This document shows, one piece after another, positions 9,127 to 18,192 of a stretch of DNA of 63,850 bases (position 1 is its first letter; each line of letters begins with the position of its first letter). The position numbers and the translations under genes were made by a program. The DNA is from Eubacterium sp. (GTDB lineage: Bacteria; Bacillota; Clostridia; Lachnospirales; Lachnospiraceae), in contig JAFRHL010000042.1 in NCBI GenBank assembly GCA_017433295.1, forward strand, positions 1-63,850, in the 5' to 3' direction. The notes beneath the pieces are model-generated. The model was not told where the DNA came from. It saw only the letters and a program-made list of their open reading frames with translations, and ran no database searches.

Positions 9127-10788
9127 CTAAACTTCTGTAATAATAGGCAGGATCATAGGACTCCTCTTCATCCTTTTCCAGATAAAGTCACCCAGATCAT
9201 CCCTGATGGAAGACTTCATCCTGCCCCAGTCTGTTATCTTTTTACTCCTGCATCTGTCCAGAGTATCCCTTACCACATTTCTGGCTTCCTCCATAAGGTT
9301 TTCACTTTCCCTCACATAGACGAAGCCTCTTGAAACAATGTCCGGGCCGGCCAGAAGCATGTTATTATACCGGTCCAGTGTAACCACTACAATAAACAGA
9401 CCGTTCTGGGACAGCAGCTGGCGGTCCCTTAATACAATATTTCCGACGTCACCGACACCCAGGCCGTCTACAAATACACCGCCTGCCGGCACCTTTCCTG
9501 TAACCTTAGCCTGCTTTTCAGAGATGGACAGGACATCACCGGAATGAAGAATAATGACATTCTCCTTGGGAATTCCCATCTCAATGGCCAGATTCCTGTG
9601 GGTCATCAGATGATGGTACTCTCCGTGTACCGGAATGGCATACCTGGGCTTTGTCAGGGTATAGATCAGTTTGATCTCCTCTTCACAGGCATGTCCGGAT
9701 ACATGGGTATCCTGATAAATAACCTTGGCCCCCTTAAGAGCCAGGTCGTTCATTACTTTATTGACAGCTTTCTCGTTACCCGGAATGGGATGGGAGCTGA
9801 AAATGATCACATCGCCGGGATTAATGGAAACCTTCCGGTGAACTGATGCCGCCATACGGCTCAGGGCTGCCATGGTCTCACCCTGGCTGCCGGTGGTGAT
9901 CAGGACGATCTTATCATCCGGATAATTGCGCATCTCCTCAATGTCGATCAGAGTTTTCTTAGGAATGTTTATATAACCCAGCTCTGCCGCCGTAGAGATG
10001 GTGGTGACCATACTGCGCCCTTCCACCACAACCTTCTTTCCATACTTATGGGCACAGTTAATGATCTGCTGCACCCTGTCTACATTTGAAGCAAAGGTGG
10101 CCACTATGATACGATGATTAATGTGTTCGTTGAACAGATGATCCAAAGTTCTTCCCACAGTCCTCTCGGACGGCGTAAAGCCGGGTCTTTCACAGTTGGT
10201 ACTGTCACACATCAGAGCCAGGACACCTTTCTTTCCCAGTTCGGCAAAACGTCCCAGGTCAATGGCATCTCCAAATACCGGTGTGTAATCGATCTTAAAG
10301 TCACCTGTATGGACTATGACACCCGCCGGTGTATAAATGGCAAGGGCAGCCGCGTCAGAAATACTGTGATTTGTCTTTATAAATTCAATACGAAAGCAGC
10401 CCAGGTTAATAGACTGTCCATGTTTTACAACCTTTCTTTTTGTTGATTTTAAAAGATTATGCTCTCTTAACTTATTTTCAATCAGTCCCATCGTCAGCTT
10501 AGTGGCGTAGACGGGCATGTTGATCTCCTTTAATGCATAGGGAATTGCTCCGATATGATCCTCATGTCCATGGGTGATGACCAGGCCCTTCACCTTAGAT
10601 GCATTCTCCTTCAGATAAGTTATATCCGGGATAACCAGGTCAATTCCAAGCATATCCTCGTCCGGGAAGGCCAGGCCGCAGTCCACCACGATAATATGAT
10701 CCTCGTACTCAATCGCGGTAATATTCATACCGATCTGCTCCAGACCCCCCAGGGGAATTATTTTTACCGACTGATTATTTGCTTTCAA
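9127..10788 (-). CDS. rnjA: Ribonuclease J
   Basis: A metallo-beta-lactamase/beta-CASP ribonuclease with endonuclease and 5'-3' exonuclease activity, central to mRNA turnover in Firmicutes. The zinc motif HGHEDHIG is at residues 73-80, further metal ligands lie in VHTGDFKID, and the beta-CASP and KMTL-type C-terminal domains complete the 553 residues. The start is a TTG at 10786-10788, spaced 6 bp from GGAGG, with no better ATG near it. It is upstream of ylbF in the same leftward direction. Confidence 0.96.
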   Translation of the reverse strand: MKANNQSVKIIPLGGLEQIGMNITAIEYEDHIIVVDCGLAFPDEDMLGIDLVIPDITYLKENASKVKGLVITHGHEDHIGAIPYALKEINMPVYATKLTMGLIENKLREHNLLKSTKRKVVKHGQSINLGCFRIEFIKTNHSISDAAALAIYTPAGVIVHTGDFKIDYTPVFGDAIDLGRFAELGKKGVLALMCDSTNCERPGFTPSERTVGRTLDHLFNEHINHRIIVATFASNVDRVQQIINCAHKYGKKVVVEGRSMVTTISTAAELGYINIPKKTLIDIEEMRNYPDDKIVLITTGSQGETMAALSRMAASVHRKVSINPGDVIIFSSHPIPGNEKAVNKVMNDLALKGAKVIYQDTHVSGHACEEEIKLIYTLTKPRYAIPVHGEYHHLMTHRNLAIEMGIPKENVIILHSGDVLSISEKQAKVTGKVPAGGVFVDGLGVGDVGNIVLRDRQLLSQNGLFIVVVTLDRYNNMLLAGPDIVSRGFVYVRESENLMEEARNVVRDTLDRCRSKKITDWGRMKSSIRDDLGDFIWKRMKRSPMILPIITEV

Positions 10789-10897
10789 ACTACTACCTCC
10801 GTTCTCAATGTTCAGGCCTTCTTCGATATCTCTTTCTCATTAAAATAAAAGGCCCTTTTACAAAATAGCAGAATGAACTCAGCCGTTTGTCTGTACT

Positions 10898-10932
10898 CTT
10901 AAACAGCCGGGAGTGACATATTTGCTCCCGGC
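10898..10932 (-). terminator. Hairpin downstream of the DUF1292 gene, probable terminator
   Basis: GCCGGGAG (10906-10913) pairs perfectly with CTCCCGGC (10925-10932). On the minus strand it is followed only by TGTTTAAG, so the T-tract is weak. It probably ends transcription of ireB-ruvX-DUF1292 before rnjA. The rest of the 220-bp gap shows nothing else clear. Confidence 0.55.
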
Positions 10933-11008
10933 CGCTTAAGCTCCCTGCATGATTTCCTTATGAACTTTTATGCTCCGGGGCTTTCTAAGCCAGACATCCG
11001 GAGAAATT

Positions 11009-11287
11009 CTATTCTACCTCAATATCCAAATCTTCCATCAACTGTTCAAATACTTTTGACACAGACTCAAGTTCATCCTCGTCTTCAACGATCTCATAGG
11101 AAGCCAGGTCACTATCTGAATCTGATGTCTCTCTCATAATATAAACAATTGTATCTTCCTCTCCTGCGGTCTCTTCTTCAGAAACCAGCAGATAATTCCT
11201 TCCGTTGATCGTTGTCTGTTCCAGGATACCAAATTCCACCTCTGTTCCGTCATCCGTAAGAAATGGAATGCTGTCTGTCTTCTTCAT
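11009..11287 (-). CDS. DUF1292 (YrzB-like) protein
   Basis: A 92-residue, very acidic protein of the DUF1292 family. The family pattern is visible: an N-terminal strand segment (IPFLTDDGTEVEFGILE), the NGRNYLLV core and a C-terminal acidic helix. The function is unknown. It ends the conserved trio ireB-ruvX-yrzB found across Firmicutes, and it starts 18 bp after the ruvX stop. Confidence 0.88.
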   Translation of the reverse strand: MKKTDSIPFLTDDGTEVEFGILEQTTINGRNYLLVSEEETAGEEDTIVYIMRETSDSDSDLASYEIVEDEDELESVSKVFEQLMEDLDIEVE

Positions 11288-11305
11288 AGTTCTTCTCTCA
11301 CCCGT

Positions 11306-11758
11306 TCATCCGTTCAATTCACTTTTATCCATTACCGGATGAGCATCCATGTAGCTTTGCAGAATAAGGGCCGCAGCCATCTGGTCAATGCTTTTTTTCC
11401 GATGCTCTCTTCTGACTCCCGCTTCCTTTAAAATGCGCTCTGACTCCACTGTTGTAAGTCTTTCATCCCAGAGCTCCACAGCAAGCCCGGTTCTCTTTGT
11501 GAGCAGCTGCGCAAACTCCATGGTCGCCTGCGCTCTTTCTCCTAAAGTATTATTCATATTCTTCGGCAGACCCAGTATAATCCTGTCTACATGATACTGG
11601 TCAGCCAGTGCTTCGATCCTTGCAAGAGTCTGTCTTAACTTTCCGGGGGACTTCCTCGTTATTGTCTCCACAGCCTGCGCAGTGATGCCCAGATCATCGC
11701 TCACCGCCACACCTGTTGTTTTGCTTCCGAAATCAAGCCCCATCAACCGCTGCTTCAT
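11306..11758 (-). CDS. ruvX: RuvX/YqgF RNase H-fold protein
   Basis: A small RNase H-like nuclease of the YqgF family, linked to Holliday-junction resolution and/or 16S rRNA 5'-end processing. The start at 11758 gives MKQRLMGLDFGSKTTGVA, whose first strand carries the catalytic Asp. Further acidic residues occur in WDERLTTVES and KKSIDQMAA. The length of about 150 residues is typical; a longer frame to 11821 would overlap ireB and is rejected. The ATG lies 1 base after the ireB stop, indicating coupled translation. Confidence 0.93.
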   Translation of the reverse strand: MKQRLMGLDFGSKTTGVAVSDDLGITAQAVETITRKSPGKLRQTLARIEALADQYHVDRIILGLPKNMNNTLGERAQATMEFAQLLTKRTGLAVELWDERLTTVESERILKEAGVRREHRKKSIDQMAAALILQSYMDAHPVMDKSELNG

Positions 11759-11759
11759 A

Positions 11760-12017
11760 TTACGACAGCTTTGTATTGATATAATTCTCGAACAGCACCT
11801 CGAGGATCTCATCTCTTTCAACCTTCATAATAAGGCTTCTGGCGCCGTTATAACTGGTTATATATGTCGGATCTCCGGACATGATATACCCTACGATCTG
11901 GTTGATCGGATTATAACCCTTTTCCATAAGGGCTCCGTAAACATCTCTCAGGATAGATTCCACATCATACTGCTGTTCTTTTACCACCTGAAAGAACTGC
12001 GTATTATTCTTTCCCAT
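11760..12017 (-). CDS. ireB: IreB-family regulatory phosphoprotein (UPF0297/DUF965)
   Basis: A compact helical protein of the UPF0297 family. In Enterococcus the homologue IreB is phosphorylated by the PASTA kinase IreK and acts in cephalosporin tolerance. The family blocks [35 protein letters not shown] and YITSYNGAR are intact. The second of two adjacent ATGs (12017) is chosen because it is 6 bp from AGGAGG. It is the first gene of the ireB-ruvX-DUF1292 block. Confidence 0.92.
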   Translation of the reverse strand: MGKNNTQFFQVVKEQQYDVESILRDVYGALMEKGYNPINQIVGYIMSGDPTYITSYNGARSLIMKVERDEILEVLFENYINTKLS

Positions 12018-12069
12018 CATAAGCCTCCTTTCTGGAATTCAATTTACAGTTATTCTACTATGACTCAGG

Positions 12070-13452
12070 TTAAAATTCAATCGAAACTTCTCCAAATAGT
12101 AAATTTTTATCCAAAAATCCTTCTACTTTAACCACAACTATATCATTTTGTGTCAGAATTGTGTCTTTTTCATTGATTTTCACGGCAATTCTAACATATC
12201 TTTCTGTATAGCCCTGCATATATCGGACCCCATCAATCACTGTCTCATCTTCCAGCAATACTTTCTGCAAAGTACCGATACACTTCTCTTCATACTCTCT
12301 TTTCAGTTGCGCGGCCAGCTTAAGAAGGGATGCGCTTCTCTGATTTTTTATTGTATCAGGAAGATGCCCGCTCATCCCTGCAGCCCTGGTTCCCTGACGA
12401 AGGGAGTATTTAAAAATGTGCATCTCATAAAGGCGAATCTTTTTCAGAAACTCTTCTGTCCTGCCGAATTCTTCTTCCGTTTCACCCACAAAACCTGCAA
12501 TAACATCTGTGGTCAGTGCCGGTTCCTCATAATATTTTCTTAAAATGTTCACGGCGGCTTCGTAATCGGCGGTGGTATAGTGCCGGTTCATCCTTGCAAG
12601 GGTCTCGTCACAGCCGCTTTGGAGAGAAAGATGAAAATGAGGACACAGCTTCCGGCATTCCAGCAGTTTCCGGACAAATTCTTCTGTGATGACCCTGGGC
12701 TCCAGGGATCCCAGCCGGATCCTCTCGATACCCGGTATACGGTCTACCCTCCTGATGATATCCGTCAGGTCCGTATCTCCCAGATCCTTTCCGTAGGAAC
12801 TCAGATGGATCCCGGTGAGGACCACTTCTTTATAACCGGAGACCGCCAGGGACGCTATTTCCTCCACCACTTTCTCAGGCTTCTTACTCCTTATCCTGCC
12901 CCTGGCATAGGGGATAATACAATAGGAACAGAACTGATTGCATCCGTCCTGAATCTTGACATAAGCCCTTGTATGTCCGTCGGTCCTGTGGATCGTCAGG
13001 TCTTCAAACTGCATCCTGCGGCTCATATCCGGCACTCTGGAAATGATCCTGCTTTCCCCGCTGCCTTCTGCCGGCCCGGAGTCAGCCCTGTTTTCCGCAA
13101 AAAAATCCTCCAGGATACTGACGATCTCTTTTTTCTTATTATTCCCAAGCAGGATATCCGCCATACCCTGCCGGATAATTTTTTCCCCGGCAGACTGGAC
13201 ATAACAGCCGGCGGCAACCACCACTGCCCGGGGATTGTTATTCCTGGCACGGTGTATCATCTGCCGGCTTTTCCTGTCTGCCATGTTGGTCACCGAACAG
13301 GTGTTGATTATATAAACATCGGCCCGGTCCCTGAAATCTACGATCTCATAACCGGCCTTCTCCAGGAGCTCCTGCATGGCATCTGTCTCATATTGATTTA
13401 CTTTGCAGCCCAGGGTAAGAAGCGCTGCTTTTCTGGGATTTTCGAGAAACAT
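12070..13452 (-). CDS. mtaB: tRNA t6A37 methylthiotransferase MtaB
   Basis: A radical SAM methylthiotransferase that turns t6A at position 37 of ANN-decoding tRNAs into ms2t6A. The N-terminal UPF0004 domain carries Fe-S cysteines 16, 52 and 83, and the radical SAM triad is Cys171, Cys175 and Cys178 (CNQFCSYC). A C-terminal TRAM-like domain completes the 460 residues. The opening TLGCKVNQYETDAM distinguishes MtaB from MiaB and RimO. It diverges from the HPr-like gene across a 97-bp promoter region. Confidence 0.95.
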   Translation of the reverse strand: MFLENPRKAALLTLGCKVNQYETDAMQELLEKAGYEIVDFRDRADVYIINTCSVTNMADRKSRQMIHRARNNNPRAVVVAAGCYVQSAGEKIIRQGMADILLGNNKKKEIVSILEDFFAENRADSGPAEGSGESRIISRVPDMSRRMQFEDLTIHRTDGHTRAYVKIQDGCNQFCSYCIIPYARGRIRSKKPEKVVEEIASLAVSGYKEVVLTGIHLSSYGKDLGDTDLTDIIRRVDRIPGIERIRLGSLEPRVITEEFVRKLLECRKLCPHFHLSLQSGCDETLARMNRHYTTADYEAAVNILRKYYEEPALTTDVIAGFVGETEEEFGRTEEFLKKIRLYEMHIFKYSLRQGTRAAGMSGHLPDTIKNQRSASLLKLAAQLKREYEEKCIGTLQKVLLEDETVIDGVRYMQGYTERYVRIAVKINEKDTILTQNDIVVVKVEGFLDKNLLFGEVSIEF

Positions 13453-13470
13453 TATCGCATTTTTCCTCTA

Positions 13471-13499
13471 TTGACTTTTGGGTATAAAACCGTTACACT
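13471..13499 (+). promoter_or_regulatory. Sigma-A promoter of the HPr-like gene
   Basis: TTGACT (13471-13476) and TACACT (13494-13499) are separated by 17 bp. The start codon of the HPr-like gene lies about 50 bp downstream of the -10 box, preceded by AGGAGGG. Confidence 0.75.
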
Positions 13500-13549
13500 A
13501 TTATTAAGAATTCAATCAGATCATGAATATATTACAGGAGGGATACCCT

Positions 13550-13789
13550 ATGAAAACAGTAAAAATATCTTTAGATTCTATCGATAAGGTAAAAACTTTT
13601 GTAAATGAGATCAACCGCTTTAATGCGGAATTCGATCTGGTTTCGGGCCGCTATGTGATTGACGCCAAGTCCATCATGGGTATCTTCAGTCTTGATATTT
13701 CCAGACCTATCGATCTTAATATCCACAACGCCGATAATCTTGATGAGATCATGGCCGCCTTACAGCCATACATCATTACAGAGGATTAA
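13550..13789 (+). CDS. HPr-like protein without the catalytic histidine
   Basis: A 79-residue protein with the size and fold pattern of the phosphotransferase carrier HPr. The segment VSGRYVIDAKSIMGIFSLDI matches the HPr region around regulatory Ser46, here Ser41. The N-terminal phospho-acceptor motif (GLHARPA-type, His15) is missing: residues 8-20 contain no histidine, and the only His is residue 59. It therefore cannot carry phosphate in the usual PTS way and may be a regulatory paralogue. It is one of the few plus-strand genes, with its own promoter and an AGGAGGG site 7 bp from the ATG. Confidence 0.75.
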   Translation: MKTVKISLDSIDKVKTFVNEINRFNAEFDLVSGRYVIDAKSIMGIFSLDISRPIDLNIHNADNLDEIMAALQPYIITED

Positions 13790-13798
13790 TCGCAAAGA

Positions 13799-13828
13799 GG
13801 ATTAGTCCCGAAAAGGACTAATCCCGGG
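13799..13828. terminator. Hairpin between convergent HPr-like and thiI genes
   Basis: GGATTAGTCC and GGACTAATCC form a perfect 10-bp stem with a 6-base CGAAAA loop. It lies where two genes converge and could end transcription from both sides. Neither strand has a long T-tract after the stem, so the function is inferred from position and stem strength. Confidence 0.5.
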
Positions 13829-13834
13829 AGAAGA

Positions 13835-15022
13835 TTAATCACAGGCTTTTATGAAAATTACCTCTTCTGTTTCAATTGCGGTCTTTAACAGATCGTCAAT
13901 ACAATCTTTTAATTTTTTCTCTGATCTTTCGATCACATCAAGCCTGGGCTTGGTGACCGGATGCTTCGCCACAAAGATGGTGCAGCAATCCTCATAAGGC
14001 AGGATGGAGGTCTCGAAGGTACCTATCTTCTCAGCCAGATGAATGATATCGTTTTTATCCATACCGATGCAGGGACGGAAAACCGGTAGTGTTGCCGCCG
14101 CATCTGTACAGTAAAGACTCTGCATGGTCTGGCTGGCCACCTGGCCGATACTCTCCCCTGTAACAAGTCCCAGACAGTCATTTTCCTTCGCAAAATACTC
14201 AGCAATCTTCATCATATAGCGACGCATGATAATAGTCAGCTCATCATGGGGACATTTCTCGTAGATCGCCATCTGTATATCCGTAAAATTAACAATGTGA
14301 AGATGAATGGGGCCTGTATACTTTGATATCAGCCTTGCAAGATCCACAACCTTCTGCTTTGCTCTCTCACTGGTATAGGGCGGAGCGTGAAAGTATGTCG
14401 CTTCAAGACGCACTCCCCTCTTGGAAATCATATAACCGGCCACGGGGCTGTCAATTCCCCCGGAGAGTAAGAGCATGGCTTTCCCGTTGGTGCCGATGGG
14501 CATACCGCCTGGACCGGGCAGCTCTTCTGTATAAATGTAGATTTTATCCCTTACCTCCACCGTCACATACACATCCGGATCATGTACATCCACCTTAAGA
14601 TCCCCAAATCTCTCCAGCAGCTTTTCTCCCAGGAAGGCTGCCAGCTCCATGGAAGTCATGGGAAAAGATTTATCCGCCCTCCTTACCATGACCTTAAAGG
14701 TAAAATGAAGATCATGGTAACGTTCAGCCATGTAATCTAACAGTATTTCTGTGATACTGTCAAGATCATTATCCTCTCCCACCACGATGGGACAGATCCC
14801 GGAAATTCCGAACACACAGGATAAGGCGGCTGTGGCTTCCTCAAAGTCATACTCTCCAAGAGCCTCGGCAAAAATCCTGCCGGATTCCTTCCGGATCTTA
14901 AAATCTCCCACCGGGTCCAGGGCATAGTGCATCTGGGTCACCAGGGCATCTTCAAAACGAAACCGGTTTTTCCCTTTCACACCGATCTCACCGTATTTTA
15001 TAAGAAATGCTTTGTATTCCAT
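13835..15022 (-). CDS. thiI: tRNA 4-thiouridine synthase ThiI
   Basis: This sulfurtransferase adenylates and thiolates U8 of tRNA and can supply sulfur for thiazole. The 395 residues hold an N-terminal ferredoxin-like/THUMP region (about 60-165) and a PP-loop ATPase domain with SGGIDSP at 187-193. The C-terminal rhodanese domain of E. coli ThiI is absent, as is usual in Firmicutes, where the partner cysteine desulfurase hands over sulfur directly. That partner gene lies 24 bp upstream in the same direction. Confidence 0.95.
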   Translation of the reverse strand: MEYKAFLIKYGEIGVKGKNRFRFEDALVTQMHYALDPVGDFKIRKESGRIFAEALGEYDFEEATAALSCVFGISGICPIVVGEDNDLDSITEILLDYMAERYHDLHFTFKVMVRRADKSFPMTSMELAAFLGEKLLERFGDLKVDVHDPDVYVTVEVRDKIYIYTEELPGPGGMPIGTNGKAMLLLSGGIDSPVAGYMISKRGVRLEATYFHAPPYTSERAKQKVVDLARLISKYTGPIHLHIVNFTDIQMAIYEKCPHDELTIIMRRYMMKIAEYFAKENDCLGLVTGESIGQVASQTMQSLYCTDAAATLPVFRPCIGMDKNDIIHLAEKIGTFETSILPYEDCCTIFVAKHPVTKPRLDVIERSEKKLKDCIDDLLKTAIETEEVIFIKACD

Positions 15023-15046
15023 AACGGTCTCCTCTTTGTCTCAGAC

Positions 15047-16195
15047 TTATCTGCGTTTAAATTTCCGAAGCAGAGGCAGCAGCTCTTTCAGCGCATCCAG
15101 ACACCTGTCCACTTCTTCCTTTGTATTATATATTGAAAATGAGAACCGCAGGGCAGACTCATAATGGTCTTTATCCAGGCCGATTCCCTTCAGGGTCCCG
15201 CTGACCTCAGGCTTGTTGGAGGAACAGGCGGAACCTGCCGAAACATAGATCCCCTTATCCTCCAGGGCATGAAGCAGCACCTCACTGCGGACTCCGGGAA
15301 ATGATATATTGGCAATATGGGGAGCCTCACCCGAATTATCACACACATTCTCAAGCTCGTCCATCACTCTGCCGGTGAAATACTCCTTCACCTCCCTGAT
15401 GGACCTTACCTTGTCTTCATGATCCTGATAGATCAGCTGGCAGGCCTTTCCCAGGCCGGCAATGCCGGGCATATTCTCCGTGCCGGACCGCATACCCTTC
15501 TGCTGGTTTCCTCCAAAGATCAAAGGTTTGATCCTGGTACCATTCTTTATATAGATAAAACCGGTCCCCTTGGGACCATGGATCTTATGACCGCTGACAG
15601 AGATCATATCTGCCTTCCATTTCTTAGGTCTTATTAACTGTTTTCCATAAGCCTGGATACAGTCAGTATGAAAAAGAATTGCCGGATCATAGTCCTTCAC
15701 GATCCTGCCTATCTCCTCCACCGGCTCCACGGCACCGATCTCATTATTAACCGCCATTATGGATACCAGCAGAGTATCCGGCCGCAAGGCCCCGGCCAAT
15801 GCCAGAAGATCCACAATACCATGACTGTCCACCGGCAGATAGGTCACCTCAAAGCCTTCATCCTCCAGAAAAGAAAGAGGGTTATAGACAGAAGCATGCT
15901 CAATACAGCTTGTGATGATATGCCTTCTGGTCCGTCTCCCTGCCAGGGCAGTTCCAATCAGGGCCAGATTATTTGCTTCTGTCCCGCCCGAAGTAAAGCA
16001 GATCTCCTTCGGATCCACCTTAAGGCTTTTTGCGATAATGTCTTTGCTCTGAATCAAATATTGTTCTGCCTCGAAGCCCTTCCTGTGCATGGAAGAAGGG
16101 TTGCCGTAAACCTTCTCCAGCATCTCATCCATGAGCTGTCTTACCTCGGGGAAGGCCCGGGTGGTGGCTCCGTTATCAAAATATATCTCAGTCAT
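15047..16195 (-). CDS. Cysteine desulfurase (NifS/IscS-like), partner of ThiI
   Basis: A PLP enzyme that removes sulfur from cysteine as a protein-bound persulfide. The 382 residues include the PLP-binding SGHKIHGPKG (Lys204), the phosphate-binding SGGTEANN (69-76) and a short catalytic loop with GSACSS. The genomic pairing with thiI parallels B. subtilis nifZ-thiI, so tRNA s4U is the likely destination rather than general Fe-S assembly, although the latter cannot be ruled out. A GGAGA site precedes the ATG. Confidence 0.93.
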   Translation of the reverse strand: MTEIYFDNGATTRAFPEVRQLMDEMLEKVYGNPSSMHRKGFEAEQYLIQSKDIIAKSLKVDPKEICFTSGGTEANNLALIGTALAGRRTRRHIITSCIEHASVYNPLSFLEDEGFEVTYLPVDSHGIVDLLALAGALRPDTLLVSIMAVNNEIGAVEPVEEIGRIVKDYDPAILFHTDCIQAYGKQLIRPKKWKADMISVSGHKIHGPKGTGFIYIKNGTRIKPLIFGGNQQKGMRSGTENMPGIAGLGKACQLIYQDHEDKVRSIREVKEYFTGRVMDELENVCDNSGEAPHIANISFPGVRSEVLLHALEDKGIYVSAGSACSSNKPEVSGTLKGIGLDKDHYESALRFSFSIYNTKEEVDRCLDALKELLPLLRKFKRR

Positions 16196-16327
16196 GAGAA
16201 GAATCTCCTATAATATTTCCCGTCATTTCATAACTTGTAAAGTCTAACATAAGGGGCGGGCTTTTGCAAGTGGATTTGTGGTTTGGCAGACAAATGCCGG
16301 TAGGGGAGGTATTCTTACAGACAGACG

Positions 16328-16452
16328 CCGGAAGGGGCCAAATATCTCCCCAGGTTCCGTTCCTCCTCGGAAAAAGAAGACATTAAAATAATTTTTGTCC
16401 TTGATTTCCTGCGGTGCAAAGTCACCTGGGGAGATATTTGGTCCCCTTCCGG
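16328..16452 (-). repeat. Palindromic element family, copy A
   Basis: Arms at 16328-16355 and 16424-16452 are complementary over about 28 bp with a single bulged base. On the minus strand the interior starts with GTGACTTTGCACCGCAGGAAA and ends with TTCCGAGGAGGAACGGAAC, shared with copy B about 280 bp away in the opposite orientation. Copies C and D share a weaker version of the same core. It lies in the 560-bp gap between the desulfurase and oadA, which holds no supportable gene. Confidence 0.8.
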
Positions 16453-16609
16453 CTGTTGGCTGGAAAATAAAGGATAGCGAGGCTGATAAAGAATTAATTG
16501 AGCAGATAATCTCAAGGATTCTTCATTCTTATCTGCCCGACATCCTTAAGAACATCGATTCTGGGCAAACAAATAACACTTTGATTTTATATTCTACAAT
16601 TAAAAAACA

Positions 16610-16741
16610 GACGGGAGGGGGTGCCTATATCTCAACAGGTGACTTTGCACCGCAGGAAATCAAAGAAAAAAGCATTCCAATGATTTCTTTTTCCGAGGAG
16701 CAACGGAACCTGTGAAGATATAGACACCCCCTCCCGGCGTC
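16610..16741 (+). repeat. Palindromic element family, copy B
   Basis: The left arm at 16610-16640 and right arm at 16708-16741 pair over about 30 bp with a few mismatches. The interior core (GTGACTTTGCACCGCAGGAAA ... TTCCGAGGAGCAACGGAAC) nearly matches copy A, but the arm sequence is different. The element sits just beyond the oadA stop codon (16758), where it may end transcription. Confidence 0.8.
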
Positions 16742-16757
16742 TGTCAAATGTTAAAAA

Positions 16758-18170
16758 TCAAACGGGATAAGCCCCATTTTCCTGATCCGCTTTTACCGGA
16801 TCGATCTTATTCTTCCGGGCGGCCCGGTATTTGAAGAAGTCTTCAGCCACCTGGGGGAACAGGGCATAGGTCAGGACGTCTTCATCCTGCTCCTTCCACT
16901 GGGCTATCTCCTTATCCAGCCTGTCAAGCTCGGGCTCAATAAGATCTGCCGGGCGGCAGGTGATGGGTTCTTCGTCACCGATGGCCATCTTCTGGACTTC
17001 GGGATTTACGGGAAGGGTGGTCTTACCGTATTCTCCCTTCAAAAGGGCTTTGGATTCCTTGGTTATCATTTTATAGCGCTGTCCGGTAAGGACATTTAAT
17101 ACTGCCTGGGTACCTACGATCTGGCTGGATGGTGTAACCAGGGGCGGTTCTCCGAAATCCTTGCGGACTCTCGGAACCTCTGCCAGCACTTCGTAATACT
17201 TATCTGAAGCTCCCTGCTCTTTCAGCTGGGAAACAAGGTTGGATAACATACCGCCGGGCACCTGGTACATGAGAGTTTTGATGTTTACTCCCATCACCTT
17301 CGGATTCAGCAGGCCTGTTTCCAGGGCTTCCTCCTGAATCGGCCTGAAATAATCTGCGATCTCACCCAGCAGCTTCTGGTCGAATCCCGGGTCATAGGGA
17401 GTGCCCCGGAAGGTCTCGGCCATTACCTCTGTTGCCGGCTGGCTGGTTCCCATGGCAAAGGGTGACATGGCTGTATCAATGACATCCACGCCGGCTTCCA
17501 CGGCCTTTAAGTAGGTCATTCCGCCAACGCCGCTGGTATAATGGGTGTGAAGCTCCACCGGAAGATCGGTGGCTTCTTTTAAGGCAGTCACAAGCCGGGT
17601 TGCCTCATAGGGCACCAGAAGACCGGCCATATCCTTGATGCAGAGTGAATCGGCACCCATCTCCTCGATCCGTTTCGCCTTATCCTTCCAGTATTCCAGG
17701 GTGTAAGGCTCTCCCAGGGTGTAGGAAAGAGCCACCTGGGCATGGGCTCCTTCTTTATTGGAGGCACTTACTGCCGTCTGAAGATTTCGAAGGTCGTTCA
17801 GGCAGTCAAAGATGCGGATAATATCTATTCCGTTGGCAACGGATTTCTGTACAAAATACTCTACCACATCGTCGGCATATGGACGGTATCCCAGGATATT
17901 CTGACCCCGGAAAAGCATCTGCAGCTTTGTTTTCTTGAATCCATCTTTGAGCTTTCTCAAACGATCCCAGGGATCCTCTTTAAGGAAACGCAGGGAAGCG
18001 TCAAAGGTGGCTCCTCCCCAGCACTCTACAGCATGGTATCCTACCTGATCCATCTTATCCACGATGGGAAGCATCTGCTCTGTTGTCATACGGGTGGCGA
18101 TCAGAGACTGATGGGCATCACGGAGGACGGTTTCCACGATTTTAATTGGTTTTTTCTTTATTTCTGACAT
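16758..18170 (-). CDS. oadA: Oxaloacetate decarboxylase alpha / 5S-type carboxyltransferase subunit
   Basis: A TIM-barrel carboxyltransferase that moves CO2 between biotin and pyruvate/oxaloacetate. The opening IVETVLRDAHQSLIATRM carries the metal-binding Asp, LFRGQNILGYRPYADD is the substrate segment, CIKDMAG holds the catalytic Lys region, and ELHTHYTSGVGGM provides the metal-binding histidines. At 470 residues it lacks the fused biotinyl domain of longer OadA proteins, matching the separate biotin carrier gene 1.2 kb upstream. It is the last gene of mmdA-oadG-carrier-oadB-oadA. A transcarboxylase 5S or PycB role is the alternative. Confidence 0.92.
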   Translation of the reverse strand: MSEIKKKPIKIVETVLRDAHQSLIATRMTTEQMLPIVDKMDQVGYHAVECWGGATFDASLRFLKEDPWDRLRKLKDGFKKTKLQMLFRGQNILGYRPYADDVVEYFVQKSVANGIDIIRIFDCLNDLRNLQTAVSASNKEGAHAQVALSYTLGEPYTLEYWKDKAKRIEEMGADSLCIKDMAGLLVPYEATRLVTALKEATDLPVELHTHYTSGVGGMTYLKAVEAGVDVIDTAMSPFAMGTSQPATEVMAETFRGTPYDPGFDQKLLGEIADYFRPIQEEALETGLLNPKVMGVNIKTLMYQVPGGMLSNLVSQLKEQGASDKYYEVLAEVPRVRKDFGEPPLVTPSSQIVGTQAVLNVLTGQRYKMITKESKALLKGEYGKTTLPVNPEVQKMAIGDEEPITCRPADLIEPELDRLDKEIAQWKEQDEDVLTYALFPQVAEDFFKYRAARKNKIDPVKADQENGAYPV

Positions 18171-18192
18171 TTGTCATTCTCCTTATTACCAC

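Noticed and set aside
16395-16715. Plus-strand open frame between repeat copies A and B
   Set aside because: It runs through both palindromic elements and has no ribosome site.
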